64,000 nucleotides of DNA from Massilia agilis. GTDB taxonomy: Bacteria; Pseudomonadota; Gammaproteobacteria; Burkholderiales; Burkholderiaceae_D. The stretch spans positions 62,001 to 126,000 of the forward strand of contig NZ_JANUHB010000002.1 in NCBI RefSeq assembly GCF_024756255.1, in the 5' to 3' direction. A program made the position numbers and the translations under genes. Below, one piece after another: positions 1 to 8,406 of this stretch. Each line of letters opens with the position of its first letter. Positions within the stretch are counted from its first letter, which is position 1. Below the pieces are notes generated by a model. The model was given only the letters and a program-made list of their open reading frames with translations. It was not told where the DNA came from and did no database searches.

Positions 1-34
1 TCAGGCGCTGGTGAGTACGGATAAATTCAAACAT
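1..34 (-). CDS. ppiD: PpiD/SurA-N-type peptidylprolyl isomerase, N-terminus only
   Basis: Only the first 11 codons are inside the window. Read on the minus strand from the ATG at 34 they give MFEFIRTHQRL, which I recognise as the N-terminus of the membrane-anchored periplasmic folding chaperone PpiD of Oxalobacteraceae and relatives. In these bacteria ppiD commonly lies just downstream of hupB and tRNA genes, as here. The rest of the gene, including the membrane anchor and parvulin domain, lies beyond the left edge. No strong Shine-Dalgarno sequence is visible. Confidence 0.7.
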   Translation of the reverse strand, partial: MFEFIRTHQRL

Positions 35-82
35 GGTCAGCCATTCATTCGTTGAGTGGACACGCTTCTCGGAGCATAACTT

Positions 83-117
83 AAAAAAAAGGGCGAACTC
101 TCGTTCGCCCTCTTTTT
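83..117 (-). terminator. Rho-independent terminator after the tRNA-Asp pair
   Basis: A perfect 8-bp stem (91–98 with 103–110) and a 4-nt loop are followed on the minus strand by a run of eight T (83–90). It lies 14 bp past the 3' end of the second tRNA-Asp and separates the tRNAs from ppiD. The other side also carries a T-rich run (111–117), so it may work in both directions. Confidence 0.85.
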
Positions 118-123
118 CGAATT

Positions 124-200
124 TGGCGGAGCGGACGGGGCTCGAACCCGCGACCCTCGGCGTGACAGGCCGATACTCTAACCAACTGAGCTACCGCTCC
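124..200 (-). tRNA. tRNA-Asp (GTC), copy 2
   Basis: The reverse complement folds as a 77-nt tRNA with acceptor stem GGAGCGG/CCGCTCC, discriminator G and an encoded CCA end. The anticodon loop CTGTCAC gives anticodon GTC. It is identical to the copy at 219–295 and separated from it by 18 bp. Both copies probably come from one transcript, possibly with hupB upstream. Confidence 0.97.
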
Positions 201-218
201 AAATTCTGTCGTATCTTG

Positions 219-295
219 TGGCGGAGCGGACGGGGCTCGAACCCGCGACCCTCGGCGTGACAGGCCGATACTCTAACCAACTGAGCTACCGCTCC
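219..295 (-). tRNA. tRNA-Asp (GTC), copy 1
   Basis: A 77-nt tRNA with encoded CCA and anticodon GTC in the loop CTGTCAC, identical in sequence to the neighbouring copy. It lies 85 bp downstream of hupB on the same strand. No separate strong promoter is visible in that gap, so read-through from hupB is possible. Confidence 0.97.
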
Positions 296-353
296 ACAAA
301 AATACTTGCTGCATGTTCGGTGGCGGCCCGAGGCTCTGCACGCCAAACATTCT

Positions 354-372
354 CGCTGCTGTCACAGCAGCG
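354..372 (-). terminator. Possible hairpin after hupB
   Basis: A perfect 8-bp inverted repeat CGCTGCTG/CAGCAGCG with a 3-nt loop starts 8 bp beyond the hupB stop codon. There is no T-run after it on the minus strand. It may slow or partly stop transcription, or protect the 3' end of the hupB message, rather than act as a full terminator. Confidence 0.35.
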
Positions 373-380
373 AAGAAGCA

Positions 381-653
381 TTAGTTTACAGCATCTTTTA
401 GCGCTTTACCAGCCTTAAATTTCGGTACGCGCGCGGCCTTGATCTTGATGGCTTCCTTGGTGCGCGGGTCGCGGCCGGTGCGCGCGGCGCGCTCGCCAAC
501 GGTAAAGGTGCCAAAGCCGACCAGGGTCACGCTGTCGTTCTTTTTCAGCGTTTCGGTCACGGCGTTGAGCATGGCGTCGAGTGCGCGGGTTGCCGATGCC
601 TTGGTGATGTCGGCGGACTTCGCGATTTCTTCGATCAGTTCTGTTTTGTTCAC
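381..653 (-). CDS. hupB: DNA-binding protein HU
   Basis: A 90-residue nucleoid-associated protein of the HU/IHF family, which binds and bends DNA as a dimer. Its length matches HU exactly. The flexible arm motif GRDP lies at residues 60–63, with Pro63 at the usual intercalating position. An upstream in-frame ATG would add 10 residues, but the family length and the purine-rich AGAGGGAAGA just upstream favour the GTG at 653. A sigma70-like promoter lies 45–74 bp upstream. The gene sits between lon and two tRNA-Asp genes, as often seen in Burkholderiales (lon–hupB–tRNA–ppiD). Confidence 0.95.
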   Translation of the reverse strand: MNKTELIEEIAKSADITKASATRALDAMLNAVTETLKKNDSVTLVGFGTFTVGERAARTGRDPRTKEAIKIKAARVPKFKAGKALKDAVN

Positions 654-697
654 TCTCTTCCCTCTTCTTTCGGCTTGGCGCAAAAGTGCAAGCGCGT

Positions 698-727
698 ATT
701 AAACAAGCGATGAAATGATTGTGTCAA
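698..727 (-). promoter_or_regulatory. hupB promoter framed by a 9-bp inverted repeat
   Basis: On the minus strand a perfect −35 TTGACA (722–727) and −10 TTTAAT (698–703) are 18 bp apart. The start codon is about 45 bp downstream. A perfect 9-bp inverted repeat, ACAAGCGAT (703–711) and ATCGCTTGT (733–741), brackets the −35 region and the −10 edge. It may be an operator or a DNA-bending site; this is inference. Confidence 0.7.
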
Positions 728-770
728 GCAACATCGCTTGTCAGAAGGCCCGGGAGCCACGAATTAGGGT

Positions 771-873
771 GTAGGGTGGGCAGATTCTGCCCACGCGTTC
801 AAGCGGCGTTGAACAGCCCGCGGGCCAGCCTGGCACCGCCTGGACGCGTAGGCAGGAGACCTGCCCACCCTAC
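771..873. repeat. Dispersed palindromic intergenic repeat, copy 1
   Basis: A 103-bp element with perfect 13-bp terminal inverted repeats, GTAGGGTGGGCAG (771–783) and CTGCCCACCCTAC (861–873). Each end also has its own small hairpin, GTGGGCAG-att-CTGCCCAC on the left. The internal ACGCGTTCAA and GGACGCGT segments recur in the other copies. It lies between the hupB promoter and the lon terminator. Relatives are at 7390, 15485, 32906 and 35287. Confidence 0.85.
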
Positions 874-901
874 AAAAAAACAGGCGCCACGCGGGCGCCT
901 G
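874..901 (-). terminator. lon terminator
   Basis: On the minus strand a perfect 8-bp stem (CAGGCGCC 881–888 with GGCGCCTG 894–901, 5-nt loop) is followed by seven T. It starts about 24 bp after the lon stop codon and is a classic Rho-independent terminator. Confidence 0.92.
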
Positions 902-924
902 CTTCAGTTGCCGATGATACCGGC

Positions 925-3324
925 TTAGTGCTTGACCACCTCGCCTTGTGCCTCCGGGGTTGCCGTCACCGGCACCTGGGTCACTTCGACCAGCGGGGCC
1001 GGCTGGCGCTCGAGGGCCACTTCCAGCACCTTCTCGATCCAGCGCACCGGAATGATCTCGAGCTTGTTCTTGACGTTGTCAGGAACCTCGGCCAGATCTT
1101 TCACGTTCTGCTCCGGGATCAAGACGGTCTTGATGCCGCCGCGCTGCGCCGCCAGCAGCTTCTCCTTCAGGCCGCCGATCGGGAGCACTTCACCACGCAG
1201 GGTGATCTCGCCCGTCATCGCCACGTCCGCGCGGACCGGGATGCCGGTGAAGATCGACACAAGCGCCGTGGTCATCGCGATACCGGCGGACGGACCGTCC
1301 TTCGGCGTCGCGCCTTCCGGCACGTGGATGTGGATGTCGCTCTTCTCGAACACCTCGCCCTTGATGCCCAGGCGCTGCGCACGGCTGCGCACCACGGTGC
1401 GGGCTGCCTCGATCGACTCCTTCATCACGTCGCCCAGCGTACCGGTACGGATGATCTGGCCCTTGCCCGGCACGTTGACCGCTTCGATGGTGAGCAGGTC
1501 GCCGCCCACTTCGGTCCATGCGAGGCCCACCACCTGGCCGATCTGGTTCTGCTTCTCGGCCACGCCGAAGTCGTAGCGGCGCACGCCCAGGAACTTGTCC
1601 AGGTTCTTGGCGCTGACGGCCACCTTCTTGTCCGACTTCTTCAGGAGCAGCATCTTCACCACCTTGCGGCAGATCTTGGACACTTCGCGCTCGAGCGAAC
1701 GCACGCCCGCTTCACGGGTGTAGTAGCGGATGATGTCGCGGATCGCCGACTCGTCGACCTTGATCTCGTCTTCCTTCAGCCCGTTGGCCTTCATCTGCTT
1801 GGGCAGCAGGTAGCGCAGCGCAATGCTGGTCTTCTCGTCCTCGGTGTAGCCGGACAGACGGATCACTTCCATCCGGTCCAACAGCGCCGGCGGAATGTTG
1901 AACGAGTTCGAGGTCGCCACGAACATCACGTCCGACAGGTCGAAGTCCACTTCGATGTAGTGGTCCGAGAACGTGTGGTTCTGTTCCGGGTCCAGCACTT
2001 CGAGCAGGGCCGACGACGGGTCGCCGCGGAAGTCCGCGCCCATCTTGTCGATCTCGTCCAGCAGGAACAAGGGGTTCCTCACGCCGACCTTGGCCAGCGA
2101 CTGCAGCACCTTGCCCGGCATCGAGCCGATGTAGGTACGACGGTGGCCGCGGATCTCGGCCTCGTCACGCACCCCGCCCAGCGCCATGCGCACGTACTTG
2201 CGGTTGGTCGCCTTGGCGATCGACTGGCCAAGCGAGGTCTTGCCCACGCCCGGGGGGCCGACGAAGCACAGGATCGGGGCCTTGAGCTTGTCCACGCGCT
2301 GTTGCACCGCGAGGTACTCGAGGATGCGTTCCTTGATCTTCTCCAGGCCAAAGTGGTCCGAGTCCAGCACCTTCTGCGCGTTTTCCAGGTCGTTGTTGAC
2401 CTTGGACTTTTTCTTCCACGGCAGGCCGACCAGGGTGTCGATGTAGTTGCGCACCACGGTCGCTTCGGCCGACATCGGCGACATCAGCTTGAGCTTCTTG
2501 ATCTCGGCCTGCGCCTTGTCCATTGCCTCCTTCGGCATCTTGGCGGCGATCACCTTCTTCTCCAGTTCCTCGATGTCGGCGCCTTCTTCGCCTTCACCCA
2601 GTTCCTTCTGGATGGCCTTGACCTGTTCGTTCAGGTAGTACTCGCGCTGCGATTTTTCCATCTGGCGCTTGACGCGGCCACGGATGCGCTTTTCGACCTG
2701 CAGGATGTCGAGCTCGCCCTCAAGCTGGCCGAGCAGGTGCTCAAGGCGCTTGGCGACGTTGAAGATCTCGAGGATCACCTGCTTTTGCTCGAGCTTGAGC
2801 GGCAGGTGCGCGGCGACCGTGTCGGCCAGGCGGCCGGCGTCATCGATGCCCGCCAGCGAAGCCAGGATCTCGGGCGGGATTTTCTTGTTCAGTTTGACGT
2901 ACTGGTCGAACTGCTGGACGATCGCGCGGCGCATGGCTTCGACTTCGGAATCGTCGCCGATTTCCGATTGCAGCGGCGTCAGCTCGGCCACGAAGTGGCT
3001 CGGGGTGTCGCTGATATGGTCGATGCGCGCACGCTGGGCGCCTTCGACCAGCACCTTCACGGTGCCGTCCGGCAGCTTGAGCATTTGCAGAATATTGGCC
3101 ACGCAGCCGATCTCGTAGATGTCTGCGGCGGAGGGTTCGTCCTTGGCGGCGGCCTTTTGGGCAGCCAGCATGATGCTCTTGCCCTGCTCCATCGCGGCCT
3201 CCAGGGCCTTGATCGATTTGGGGCGGCCAACGAACAGCGGTATCACCATATGCGGAAACACGACCACGTCGCGCAACGGCAGGAGGGGCAGCGTCGTTTG
3301 TTCGGTTAATTTCGAAGTTGTCAT
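925..3324 (-). CDS. lon: Lon ATP-dependent serine protease
   Basis: A 799-residue cytoplasmic AAA+ protease that unfolds and degrades misfolded and regulatory proteins. The N-terminal substrate-recognition domain covers about residues 1–210, followed by a coiled coil. Walker [10 protein letters not shown] is at 356–364 and Walker B LFLLDEID at 419–426. The catalytic dyad is Ser679 (in DGPSAG) and Lys722 (in GGLKEK), the same numbers as in E. coli. I chose the ATG at 3324 over an in-frame start 38 codons upstream because AAGG lies 6 nt before it and the family begins near here. It has its own terminator, and a 7-bp GC-rich hairpin (3366–3389) lies in the leader. Confidence 0.97.
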   Translation of the reverse strand: MTTSKLTEQTTLPLLPLRDVVVFPHMVIPLFVGRPKSIKALEAAMEQGKSIMLAAQKAAAKDEPSAADIYEIGCVANILQMLKLPDGTVKVLVEGAQRARIDHISDTPSHFVAELTPLQSEIGDDSEVEAMRRAIVQQFDQYVKLNKKIPPEILASLAGIDDAGRLADTVAAHLPLKLEQKQVILEIFNVAKRLEHLLGQLEGELDILQVEKRIRGRVKRQMEKSQREYYLNEQVKAIQKELGEGEEGADIEELEKKVIAAKMPKEAMDKAQAEIKKLKLMSPMSAEATVVRNYIDTLVGLPWKKKSKVNNDLENAQKVLDSDHFGLEKIKERILEYLAVQQRVDKLKAPILCFVGPPGVGKTSLGQSIAKATNRKYVRMALGGVRDEAEIRGHRRTYIGSMPGKVLQSLAKVGVRNPLFLLDEIDKMGADFRGDPSSALLEVLDPEQNHTFSDHYIEVDFDLSDVMFVATSNSFNIPPALLDRMEVIRLSGYTEDEKTSIALRYLLPKQMKANGLKEDEIKVDESAIRDIIRYYTREAGVRSLEREVSKICRKVVKMLLLKKSDKKVAVSAKNLDKFLGVRRYDFGVAEKQNQIGQVVGLAWTEVGGDLLTIEAVNVPGKGQIIRTGTLGDVMKESIEAARTVVRSRAQRLGIKGEVFEKSDIHIHVPEGATPKDGPSAGIAMTTALVSIFTGIPVRADVAMTGEITLRGEVLPIGGLKEKLLAAQRGGIKTVLIPEQNVKDLAEVPDNVKNKLEIIPVRWIEKVLEVALERQPAPLVEVTQVPVTATPEAQGEVVKH

Positions 3325-3470
3325 GGCATACCTTATAGAAAAGCTTGTTGACGATGTTGGGCGCCCGCGGCCAAAAACAAGGGGCCGCGAAGGGAAAAAA
3401 TTTTCTACAAGTAAAGGATCATTAACTTGCCGCACCAAATGTCGTTCGAATAAAAGATGCCGCTGGAATG

Positions 3471-3513
3471 AAAAAAGCCACCTTCGCGAACGGCGCCGCG
3501 AGAGTGGCTTTTC
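3471..3513 (-). terminator. clpX terminator
   Basis: On the minus strand the sequence reads AAAAGCCAC, a GC-rich inner stem (CGCG/CGCG), then GTGGCTTTTTT. This is a hairpin followed by a T-run about 90 bp beyond the clpX stop codon. It separates clpX from lon, so lon probably has its own promoter in the roughly 145 bp that follow. I could not pick out a convincing one there. Confidence 0.75.
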
Positions 3514-3601
3514 GATTGAAGCCTGCGTCTTTTATTGAGGAAAATTGTACCGCCAAAACTCGGCGGATCAACCCCTTTTGTTGTGTGTGCGCCGGGAAAT
3601 T

Positions 3602-4870
3602 TTAGTTTTCGCCGGAAGCCTTTGCTGGTTCGCTATAAATCATCAGCGGTTTGGCGCCATTCGTGATCGTATTCTCATCGATCACGACCTTGATCACGTT
3701 CTGCTGGTTCGGCAGCTCGTACATCACGTCCAGCAGCGCATGCTCCAGGATCGAGCGCAGGCCGCGCGCGCCGGTCTTGCGTGCCAGTGCCTTTTTCGCA
3801 ATGGCGTGCAGTGCGGCCGGGCGGATCTCCAGTTCGGCGCCTTCCATTTCCAGCAGCTTGGAATACTGCTTGATGAGCGCGTTCTTGGGCTCGATCAGGA
3901 TCTGGATCAGCGCTTCCTCGGTCAACTCGCTGAGGGTAGCTACGACCGGCAGACGGCCAACAAGTTCCGGGATCAGGCCGAACTTGATCAGGTCTTCCGG
4001 CTCCACTTCCATCAGCAGGTCGCTGGTCGAACGCTCGGACTGGCTCTTGACGCTGGCGGCAAAGCCGATGCCGCTCTTTTCAGAACGGTTCTGGATGATC
4101 TTGGCCAGGCCGTCGAACGCGCCGCCGCAGATGAACATGATGTTGGTCGTGTCGATCTGCACGAAGTCCTGGTTCGGGTGCTTGCGCCCGCCCTGCGGCG
4201 GTACCGAGGCCATGGTGCCCTCGATCAGCTTGAGCAGGGCCTGCTGCACGCCTTCGCCGGACACGTCGCGGGTGATCGACGGGTTGTCGCTCTTGCGCGA
4301 GATCTTGTCGATCTCGTCGATGTAGACGATGCCGCGCTGGGCTTTTTCGACTTCGTAATTGCAGCTTTGCAGCAGCTTCTGGATGATGTTCTCGACGTCC
4401 TCGCCCACGTAGCCGGCTTCGGTCAGCGTGGTAGCGTCGGCGATCACGAACGGCACGTTGAGCATGCGGGCCAGCGTTTGCGCGAGCAAGGTCTTGCCGG
4501 AGCCGGTGGGACCGACCAGCAGGATGTTGCTCTTGGCCAGCTCGACGTCATCCTTCTTGCCCATGTGCTTCAGGCGCTTGTAGTGGTTGTACACGGCCAC
4601 CGACAGGATGCGCTTGGCGGTTTGCTGGCCGATCACGTACTGGTCCAGCAATGCGGCGATCTCGTGCGGGGTCGGCAGGTCGGACTTGGCGCCGGCCACC
4701 GATTCCACGTTCGAGGTCTCGTCACGGATGATGTCGTTGCACAAGTCGATGCACTCGTCGCAGATGAAGACCGAAGGGCCTGCGATGAGCTTTTTTACCT
4801 CGTGCTGGCTTTTGCCGCAGAACGAGCAGTACAGAAGTTTTTCGCCGCTAGAGGATTTTTTGTCAGACAT
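3602..4870 (-). CDS. clpX: ClpX ATPase of the ClpXP protease
   Basis: A 422-residue AAA+ unfoldase that feeds substrates to ClpP. The N-terminal zinc-binding domain has Cys15, Cys18, Cys37 and Cys40. Walker A GPTGSGKT is at 120–127, the pore loop GYVG at 153–156 and Walker B VYIDEID at 182–188. The RKH loop region (RKHPNQDF) is also present. Length matches the family. It follows clpP on the same strand, but a strong hairpin with a short T-run lies in the 150-bp gap, so clpX is probably transcribed only partly from the clpP promoter. Confidence 0.98.
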   Translation of the reverse strand: MSDKKSSSGEKLLYCSFCGKSQHEVKKLIAGPSVFICDECIDLCNDIIRDETSNVESVAGAKSDLPTPHEIAALLDQYVIGQQTAKRILSVAVYNHYKRLKHMGKKDDVELAKSNILLVGPTGSGKTLLAQTLARMLNVPFVIADATTLTEAGYVGEDVENIIQKLLQSCNYEVEKAQRGIVYIDEIDKISRKSDNPSITRDVSGEGVQQALLKLIEGTMASVPPQGGRKHPNQDFVQIDTTNIMFICGGAFDGLAKIIQNRSEKSGIGFAASVKSQSERSTSDLLMEVEPEDLIKFGLIPELVGRLPVVATLSELTEEALIQILIEPKNALIKQYSKLLEMEGAELEIRPAALHAIAKKALARKTGARGLRSILEHALLDVMYELPNQQNVIKVVIDENTITNGAKPLMIYSEPAKASGEN

Positions 4871-4960
4871 GGGGCAGGATTCTGTTGAATTGCTATGAAT
4901 ATAACGCTAATACGAGGGCGCAACAAGTGCGCACGACACGCTCATGCTACCCGAAATAAA

Positions 4961-4998
4961 AACGAAACGCCCGAACGTGCTCGCGTCCGGGCGTTTTT
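4961..4998 (-). terminator. Hairpin terminator between clpP and clpX
   Basis: A perfect 9-bp stem AAACGCCCG (4965–4973) with CGGGCGTTT (4988–4996) is followed on the minus strand by the T-rich TTTCGTTTTTA. It starts about 23 bp after the clpP stop codon. The imperfect T-run suggests partial termination, setting the clpP-to-clpX ratio. Confidence 0.7.
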
Positions 4999-5020
4999 CA
5001 GCAACACGTTGTGGGATGCA

Positions 5021-5638
5021 TCAAGCGCGGTTGGTCAGGACCTTGTCGATCAGGCCATATTCCACCGCCTCGTCGCCCGACATGAAGCGGTCGCGGTCGG
5101 TATCCTTGTGGATCTGCTCGATGGATTGGCCGGTGCGCTCGGCCAGCAGGCGGTTCAGGCGCTCGCGCAGGTACAGGATCTCCTTGGCCTGGATCTCGAT
5201 GTCCGAAGCCTGGCCCTGCGAACCACCGGACGGCTGGTGGATCATGATGCGCGAGTTCGGCAGCGAGAAGCGCTTGCCCTTGGCGCCGGCGGCCAGCAGG
5301 AACGCGCCCATCGACGCGGCCAGGCCGGTGCACAGGGTCGAGACGTCCGGCTTGATGAAGTTCATCGTGTCGAAGATCGCCAGGCCGGCCGAAACCGAGC
5401 CGCCCGGCGAGTTGATGTACAGCGAGATGTCCTTGTCCGGGTTCTCGCTTTCCAGGAACAGCAGCTGGGCGACGATCAGGTTGGCCATCTGGTCGTTCAC
5501 GGGGCCGACCAGGAAGACGACACGCTCCTTGAGCAGGCGCGAATAGATGTCGTATGCGCGCTCGCCGCGGCCGCTCTGTTCGACCACCATCGGCACGAGG
5601 CCGAGTGCTTGAGTGTCCAATGCCGGATTACGGTACAT
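5021..5638 (-). CDS. clpP: ClpP protease subunit
   Basis: A 205-residue serine protease that forms the barrel chamber of ClpXP and ClpAP. The catalytic triad is Ser109 (GLAASMGA), His134 (MIHQPSGG) and Asp183 (DRDRF), with the spacing of the E. coli enzyme (25 and 49 residues). The ATG at 5638 is preceded by AAGGAA 7 nt upstream; a further upstream in-frame start lies inside the palindromic repeat and is unlikely. The order tig–clpP–clpX–lon is conserved in proteobacteria. Confidence 0.98.
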   Translation of the reverse strand: MYRNPALDTQALGLVPMVVEQSGRGERAYDIYSRLLKERVVFLVGPVNDQMANLIVAQLLFLESENPDKDISLYINSPGGSVSAGLAIFDTMNFIKPDVSTLCTGLAASMGAFLLAAGAKGKRFSLPNSRIMIHQPSGGSQGQASDIEIQAKEILYLRERLNRLLAERTGQSIEQIHKDTDRDRFMSGDEAVEYGLIDKVLTNRA

Positions 5639-5662
5639 GTTGTGTTCCTTGTAAGTTGGAAA

Positions 5663-5741
5663 CGTCGTTCCCGCGGGGCGGGAACCCATAGGGCGCGTGA
5701 CGTCACGCTCAGCATGGGTTCCCGCCTCCGCGGGAACGACG
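5663..5741. repeat. 79-bp near-perfect palindrome between tig and clpP
   Basis: The ends form a perfect 14-bp inverted repeat, CGTCGTTCCCGCGG (5663–5676) and CCGCGGGAACGACG (5728–5741). Inside are CGGGAACCCAT facing ATGGGTTCCCG and a perfect central palindrome GCGTGACGTCACGC (5695–5708). Each half matches the GTTCCCGC…GCGGGAACCCAT type of short repeat common in Burkholderiales genomes. On the tig–clpP transcript it could fold into a very stable structure 25 nt before the clpP start. A half-copy is at 28430. Confidence 0.85.
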
Positions 5742-5777
5742 GTTCTGATGCTCGAAAAGAGCAGCTTACTGCAGCAA

Positions 5778-7118
5778 TTAAGCCTGAGCGTTGCTGCCCA
5801 TCAATTCATCGAAAGCGATGTCCTTGGTCGCCACTTTCGCCTTGCCGAGCACATAGTTAACGACGTTATCTTCCAATACAAGAGCTTCGACTTCGGCCAG
5901 GCGGCGGCGATCGCTGTAATAGTACTTCAACACTTCCTTCGGGTCCTCGTACGACTGTGCGAAGTCCTCGATCTGGGCCTTGACCTGCTCCGAGGTGGCT
6001 TGCAGGTTGTTGTCGTTGACCAGCTGGCCCAGGATCAGGCCCAGGCGCACGCGGCGCTCGGCCTTGGGAGCGAACCATTCGTTCTGCATCGGCAGGTTCT
6101 TCACGTCCATGCCGCGCTGGGCCATGTCCTGGCGGGTCATTTCGGCCAGGCGCTGCGAGTCCTGCTCGATCATGACTTTCGGCACGTCCAGCTCGGTGGC
6201 CTTGACCAGCGCGTCCATCACGGCTTCCTTGTTGCGCGACTTGATGCGGGCGCCGACTTCACGCTCCAGGTTGACCTTGATGTCTTCGCGCATCTTGGCG
6301 ATGTCGCCGTTCTCGATGCCCAGCGACTTGGCGAACTCGGCGTCCACTTCCGGCATGTGGGCCCACTCGAGCTTCTTCAGGGTGATGGTGAATTCGGCGG
6401 TTTTGCCGGCCACGTCCTTGCCGTGGTAGTCCTCGGGGAACGGCAGCGGGAAGGTCTTCGATTCGCCCACTTTCAGGCCGACGGTGGCAGCTTCGAATTC
6501 CGGCAGCATGCGGCCTTCGCCCAGCACGAACGCGTAGTCTTCGGCCTTGCCGCCGGCGAACTCTTCACCGTCGATCTTGCCGACGAAGTCCACGGTCACG
6601 CGGTCGCCGTTGGCAGCCACCGGCTCGCCGCCGGTGCCGTGCTCGCCTGCTTCACCTTTCGGGTGGAAGTGCACGCGCTGCTTGCGCAGGATGTCGATGG
6701 TCTTGTCGATTTCAGCGTCGGTGACTTCGGTCTTGACGGTCTCGACGTCGACGTTGGCCAGGTCCGGGATCACGACTTCCGGATAGACTTCGAAGGTGGC
6801 GTCGAAAGCCAGCATGCCTTCCGGCGCGTCTTGCTTCGGCTCGATTTTCGGGAAGCCGGCAACTTTCAGCTGGGCTTCGGTGGCTGCCTCGTTGAACGCG
6901 CGGCCGACCTTGTCGTTGAGCACGTCCGATTCGATCTGGTAGCCGTACTGGGCAGCGACCATCTTCAGGGGCACTTTGCCGGGACGGAAGCCGGGCGCGC
7001 GGGCGGTTTTAGCCTGCTGCTTGAGGCGCTTGTCAACTTCCGTACGCACGTCCGCGACCGGAACAGAGATGGTCAAGCGACGCTCGAGTTTACCCAGGGT
7101 TTCGACTGCAGTTGCCAT
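5778..7118 (-). CDS. tig: Trigger factor, ribosome-associated chaperone
   Basis: A 446-residue chaperone that binds at the ribosome exit tunnel and folds nascent chains, with FKBP-type prolyl isomerase activity. The ribosome-binding signature GFRPGKVP is at residues 43–50, exactly where E. coli has it. The FKBP-like domain is around 160–250 and the C-terminal chaperone arms follow. The first ATG at 7118 fits the family N-terminus; only a weak GGA lies upstream. The gene starts 32 bp after the end of tRNA-Leu on the same strand, so the two may share a transcript. Confidence 0.97.
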   Translation of the reverse strand: MATAVETLGKLERRLTISVPVADVRTEVDKRLKQQAKTARAPGFRPGKVPLKMVAAQYGYQIESDVLNDKVGRAFNEAATEAQLKVAGFPKIEPKQDAPEGMLAFDATFEVYPEVVIPDLANVDVETVKTEVTDAEIDKTIDILRKQRVHFHPKGEAGEHGTGGEPVAANGDRVTVDFVGKIDGEEFAGGKAEDYAFVLGEGRMLPEFEAATVGLKVGESKTFPLPFPEDYHGKDVAGKTAEFTITLKKLEWAHMPEVDAEFAKSLGIENGDIAKMREDIKVNLEREVGARIKSRNKEAVMDALVKATELDVPKVMIEQDSQRLAEMTRQDMAQRGMDVKNLPMQNEWFAPKAERRVRLGLILGQLVNDNNLQATSEQVKAQIEDFAQSYEDPKEVLKYYYSDRRRLAEVEALVLEDNVVNYVLGKAKVATKDIAFDELMGSNAQA

Positions 7119-7150
7119 TGTAAAAATCGTCCAAAAAAATGAATTGTTCG

Positions 7151-7237
7151 TGGTGCGAGGAGGGGGACTCGAACCCCCACACCATTGCTGGCGTCAGGAC
7201 CTAAACCTGGTGCGTCTACCAATTTCGCCATCCTCGC
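7151..7237 (-). tRNA. tRNA-Leu (TAG)
   Basis: An 87-nt class II tRNA with acceptor GCGAGGA/TCCTCGC, a long variable arm, discriminator A and encoded CCA. The anticodon loop TTTAGGT gives anticodon TAG, reading CUN leucine codons. tRNA-Leu just upstream of tig is a common arrangement in this group. Confidence 0.95.
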
Positions 7238-7260
7238 GCAGGATTGCTGCATCTTGCCAC

Positions 7261-7297
7261 AAAAACAAAGGGCGCCCGACAGTGAAACCGGCCGCCC
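7261..7297 (-). terminator. Hairpin with T-run upstream of tRNA-Leu
   Basis: On the minus strand GGGCG…CGCCC, with an inner CCG/CGG pairing, is followed by TTTGTTTTT. It looks like a terminator protecting tRNA-Leu from transcription entering from the repeat-bearing region upstream. No gene that would need it is visible, so its role is uncertain. Confidence 0.4.
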
Positions 7298-7389
7298 TGC
7301 ACTCCTCTGTTTAGGGGCTACAACTTCAACCGGCTATTTTACTGGATTTTCTGACACGATTGGGAGCGAATTTTGCTGTGCAGTGTGGT

Positions 7390-7467
7390 CCCACGCGTTC
7401 AACGAAAAATTGTGCGGTGGAGGTGCGGCCGGTTGAACGCGTGGGCAGGAAGACCTGCCCACCCTAC
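7390..7467. repeat. Dispersed palindromic intergenic repeat, copy 2 (left end worn)
   Basis: A perfect 14-bp inverted repeat CCCACGCGTTCAAC (7390–7403) and GTTGAACGCGTGGG (7432–7445) is followed by the family's right end, CTGCCCACCCTAC (7455–7467). The GTAGGGTGGGCAG left end is missing. It lies 56 bp before hpnC. The rest of the 285-bp gap between tRNA-Leu and hpnC holds only the hairpin at 7261. Confidence 0.8.
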
Positions 7468-7522
7468 CCGTCGATGCTGCGCCATATAATGCAGCGAATT
7501 CAAAATCACTTATTCCTCCAGC

Positions 7523-8332
7523 ATGGCGGTCGACCACTACGAAAACTTCCCCGTCGCTTCGTTCCTGCTGCCGCGCCGCCTGGTGCCGGCGGTCGAGGCC
7601 ATCTACGCTTTCGCGCGCAGCGCCGACGACCTGGCCGACGAAGGCGACGCCGCGCCCGGCGAGCGCGTGGCGGCGCTGTCGGCCTACGAGTCGGCGCTCG
7701 ATGCAATCGGGCGCGGCGAGCCGCAGGCCGACCCGATGTTTGCGCGCCTGGCCGCCGTGGTGGCGCAGTACCACCTGCAGCTGCAGCCAATGCGCGACCT
7801 GCTGTCGGCCTTCAAGCAGGACGTGGTCACCCCGCGCTACGCCGATTACGCCCTCCTGCTCGACTACTGCCGCCGCTCGGCCAACCCGGTCGGCCGGCTG
7901 ATGCTGGCGCTTTACGGCAGCACGGACGCGACCAGCCTGCGCGAATCCGACGCCATCTGCACCGCGCTCCAGCTGATCAACTTCTGGCAGGACGTGGCGA
8001 TCGACATCGCCAAAGGCCGCATCTACATTCCGCAAGAAGACCTGGCGCGCTTTGGCGTGGCCGAGGACCAGATCGTGCGTGGCGATACCAGCGGTGGCTG
8101 GCGCGCCTTGATGGCGTTCGAGGTGGAGCGCTCGCGCGCGCTGATGCTGGAAGGCGCTTCGCTGCCGCGGCGGCTGCCGGGACGGATCGGCTGGGAGCTG
8201 CGCATGGTGGTCCAGGGCGGCCTGCGCATCCTGGAAGCGATCGAACAGGCCAATTACGACGTGTTCCGGCATCGCCCCAAGCTGGCCGCGGGCGACTGGA
8301 TGACCATCGCCTGGCGCGCGCTGCGCATGTGA
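7523..8332 (+). CDS. hpnC: Squalene/phytoene synthase family protein HpnC
   Basis: A 269-residue isoprenyl synthase-fold enzyme. In the HpnCDE route HpnC converts presqualene diphosphate to hydroxysqualene. Two aspartate-rich motifs that bind the diphosphate through magnesium are visible: DDLADE at residues 35–40 and D157–D161 in FWQDVAIDIAKGR. The start is the ATG at 7523; the Shine-Dalgarno is weak. It heads hpnC–hpnD–hpnE, which together make squalene, the hopanoid precursor. No squalene-hopene cyclase is in the window. Confidence 0.93.
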   Translation: MAVDHYENFPVASFLLPRRLVPAVEAIYAFARSADDLADEGDAAPGERVAALSAYESALDAIGRGEPQADPMFARLAAVVAQYHLQLQPMRDLLSAFKQDVVTPRYADYALLLDYCRRSANPVGRLMLALYGSTDATSLRESDAICTALQLINFWQDVAIDIAKGRIYIPQEDLARFGVAEDQIVRGDTSGGWRALMAFEVERSRALMLEGASLPRRLPGRIGWELRMVVQGGLRILEAIEQANYDVFRHRPKLAAGDWMTIAWRALRM

Positions 8333-8406
8333 ACGGCCAGCCTGCTGTTCTGCTACCCGCCCGCATCGGCTAAGATAGCGGATTCGCCACATTTGTTTGT
8401 GTTTAC

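Noticed and set aside
771-873. The GTAGGGTGGGCAG repeats considered as CRISPR or attachment sites
   Set aside because: Copies are single, kilobases apart, palindromic and variable in the middle, with no cas or integrase gene nearby.
928-3309. A 793-codon open frame on plus, opposite lon
   Set aside because: It is a shadow of lon. The translation is rich in His, Arg, Leu and Asp, without domains, as expected for the antisense of high-GC genes.
3325-3470. A heat-shock sigma32 promoter for lon
   Set aside because: A CTTG-type −35-like sequence is present, but no C-rich −10 box lies at the right spacing.
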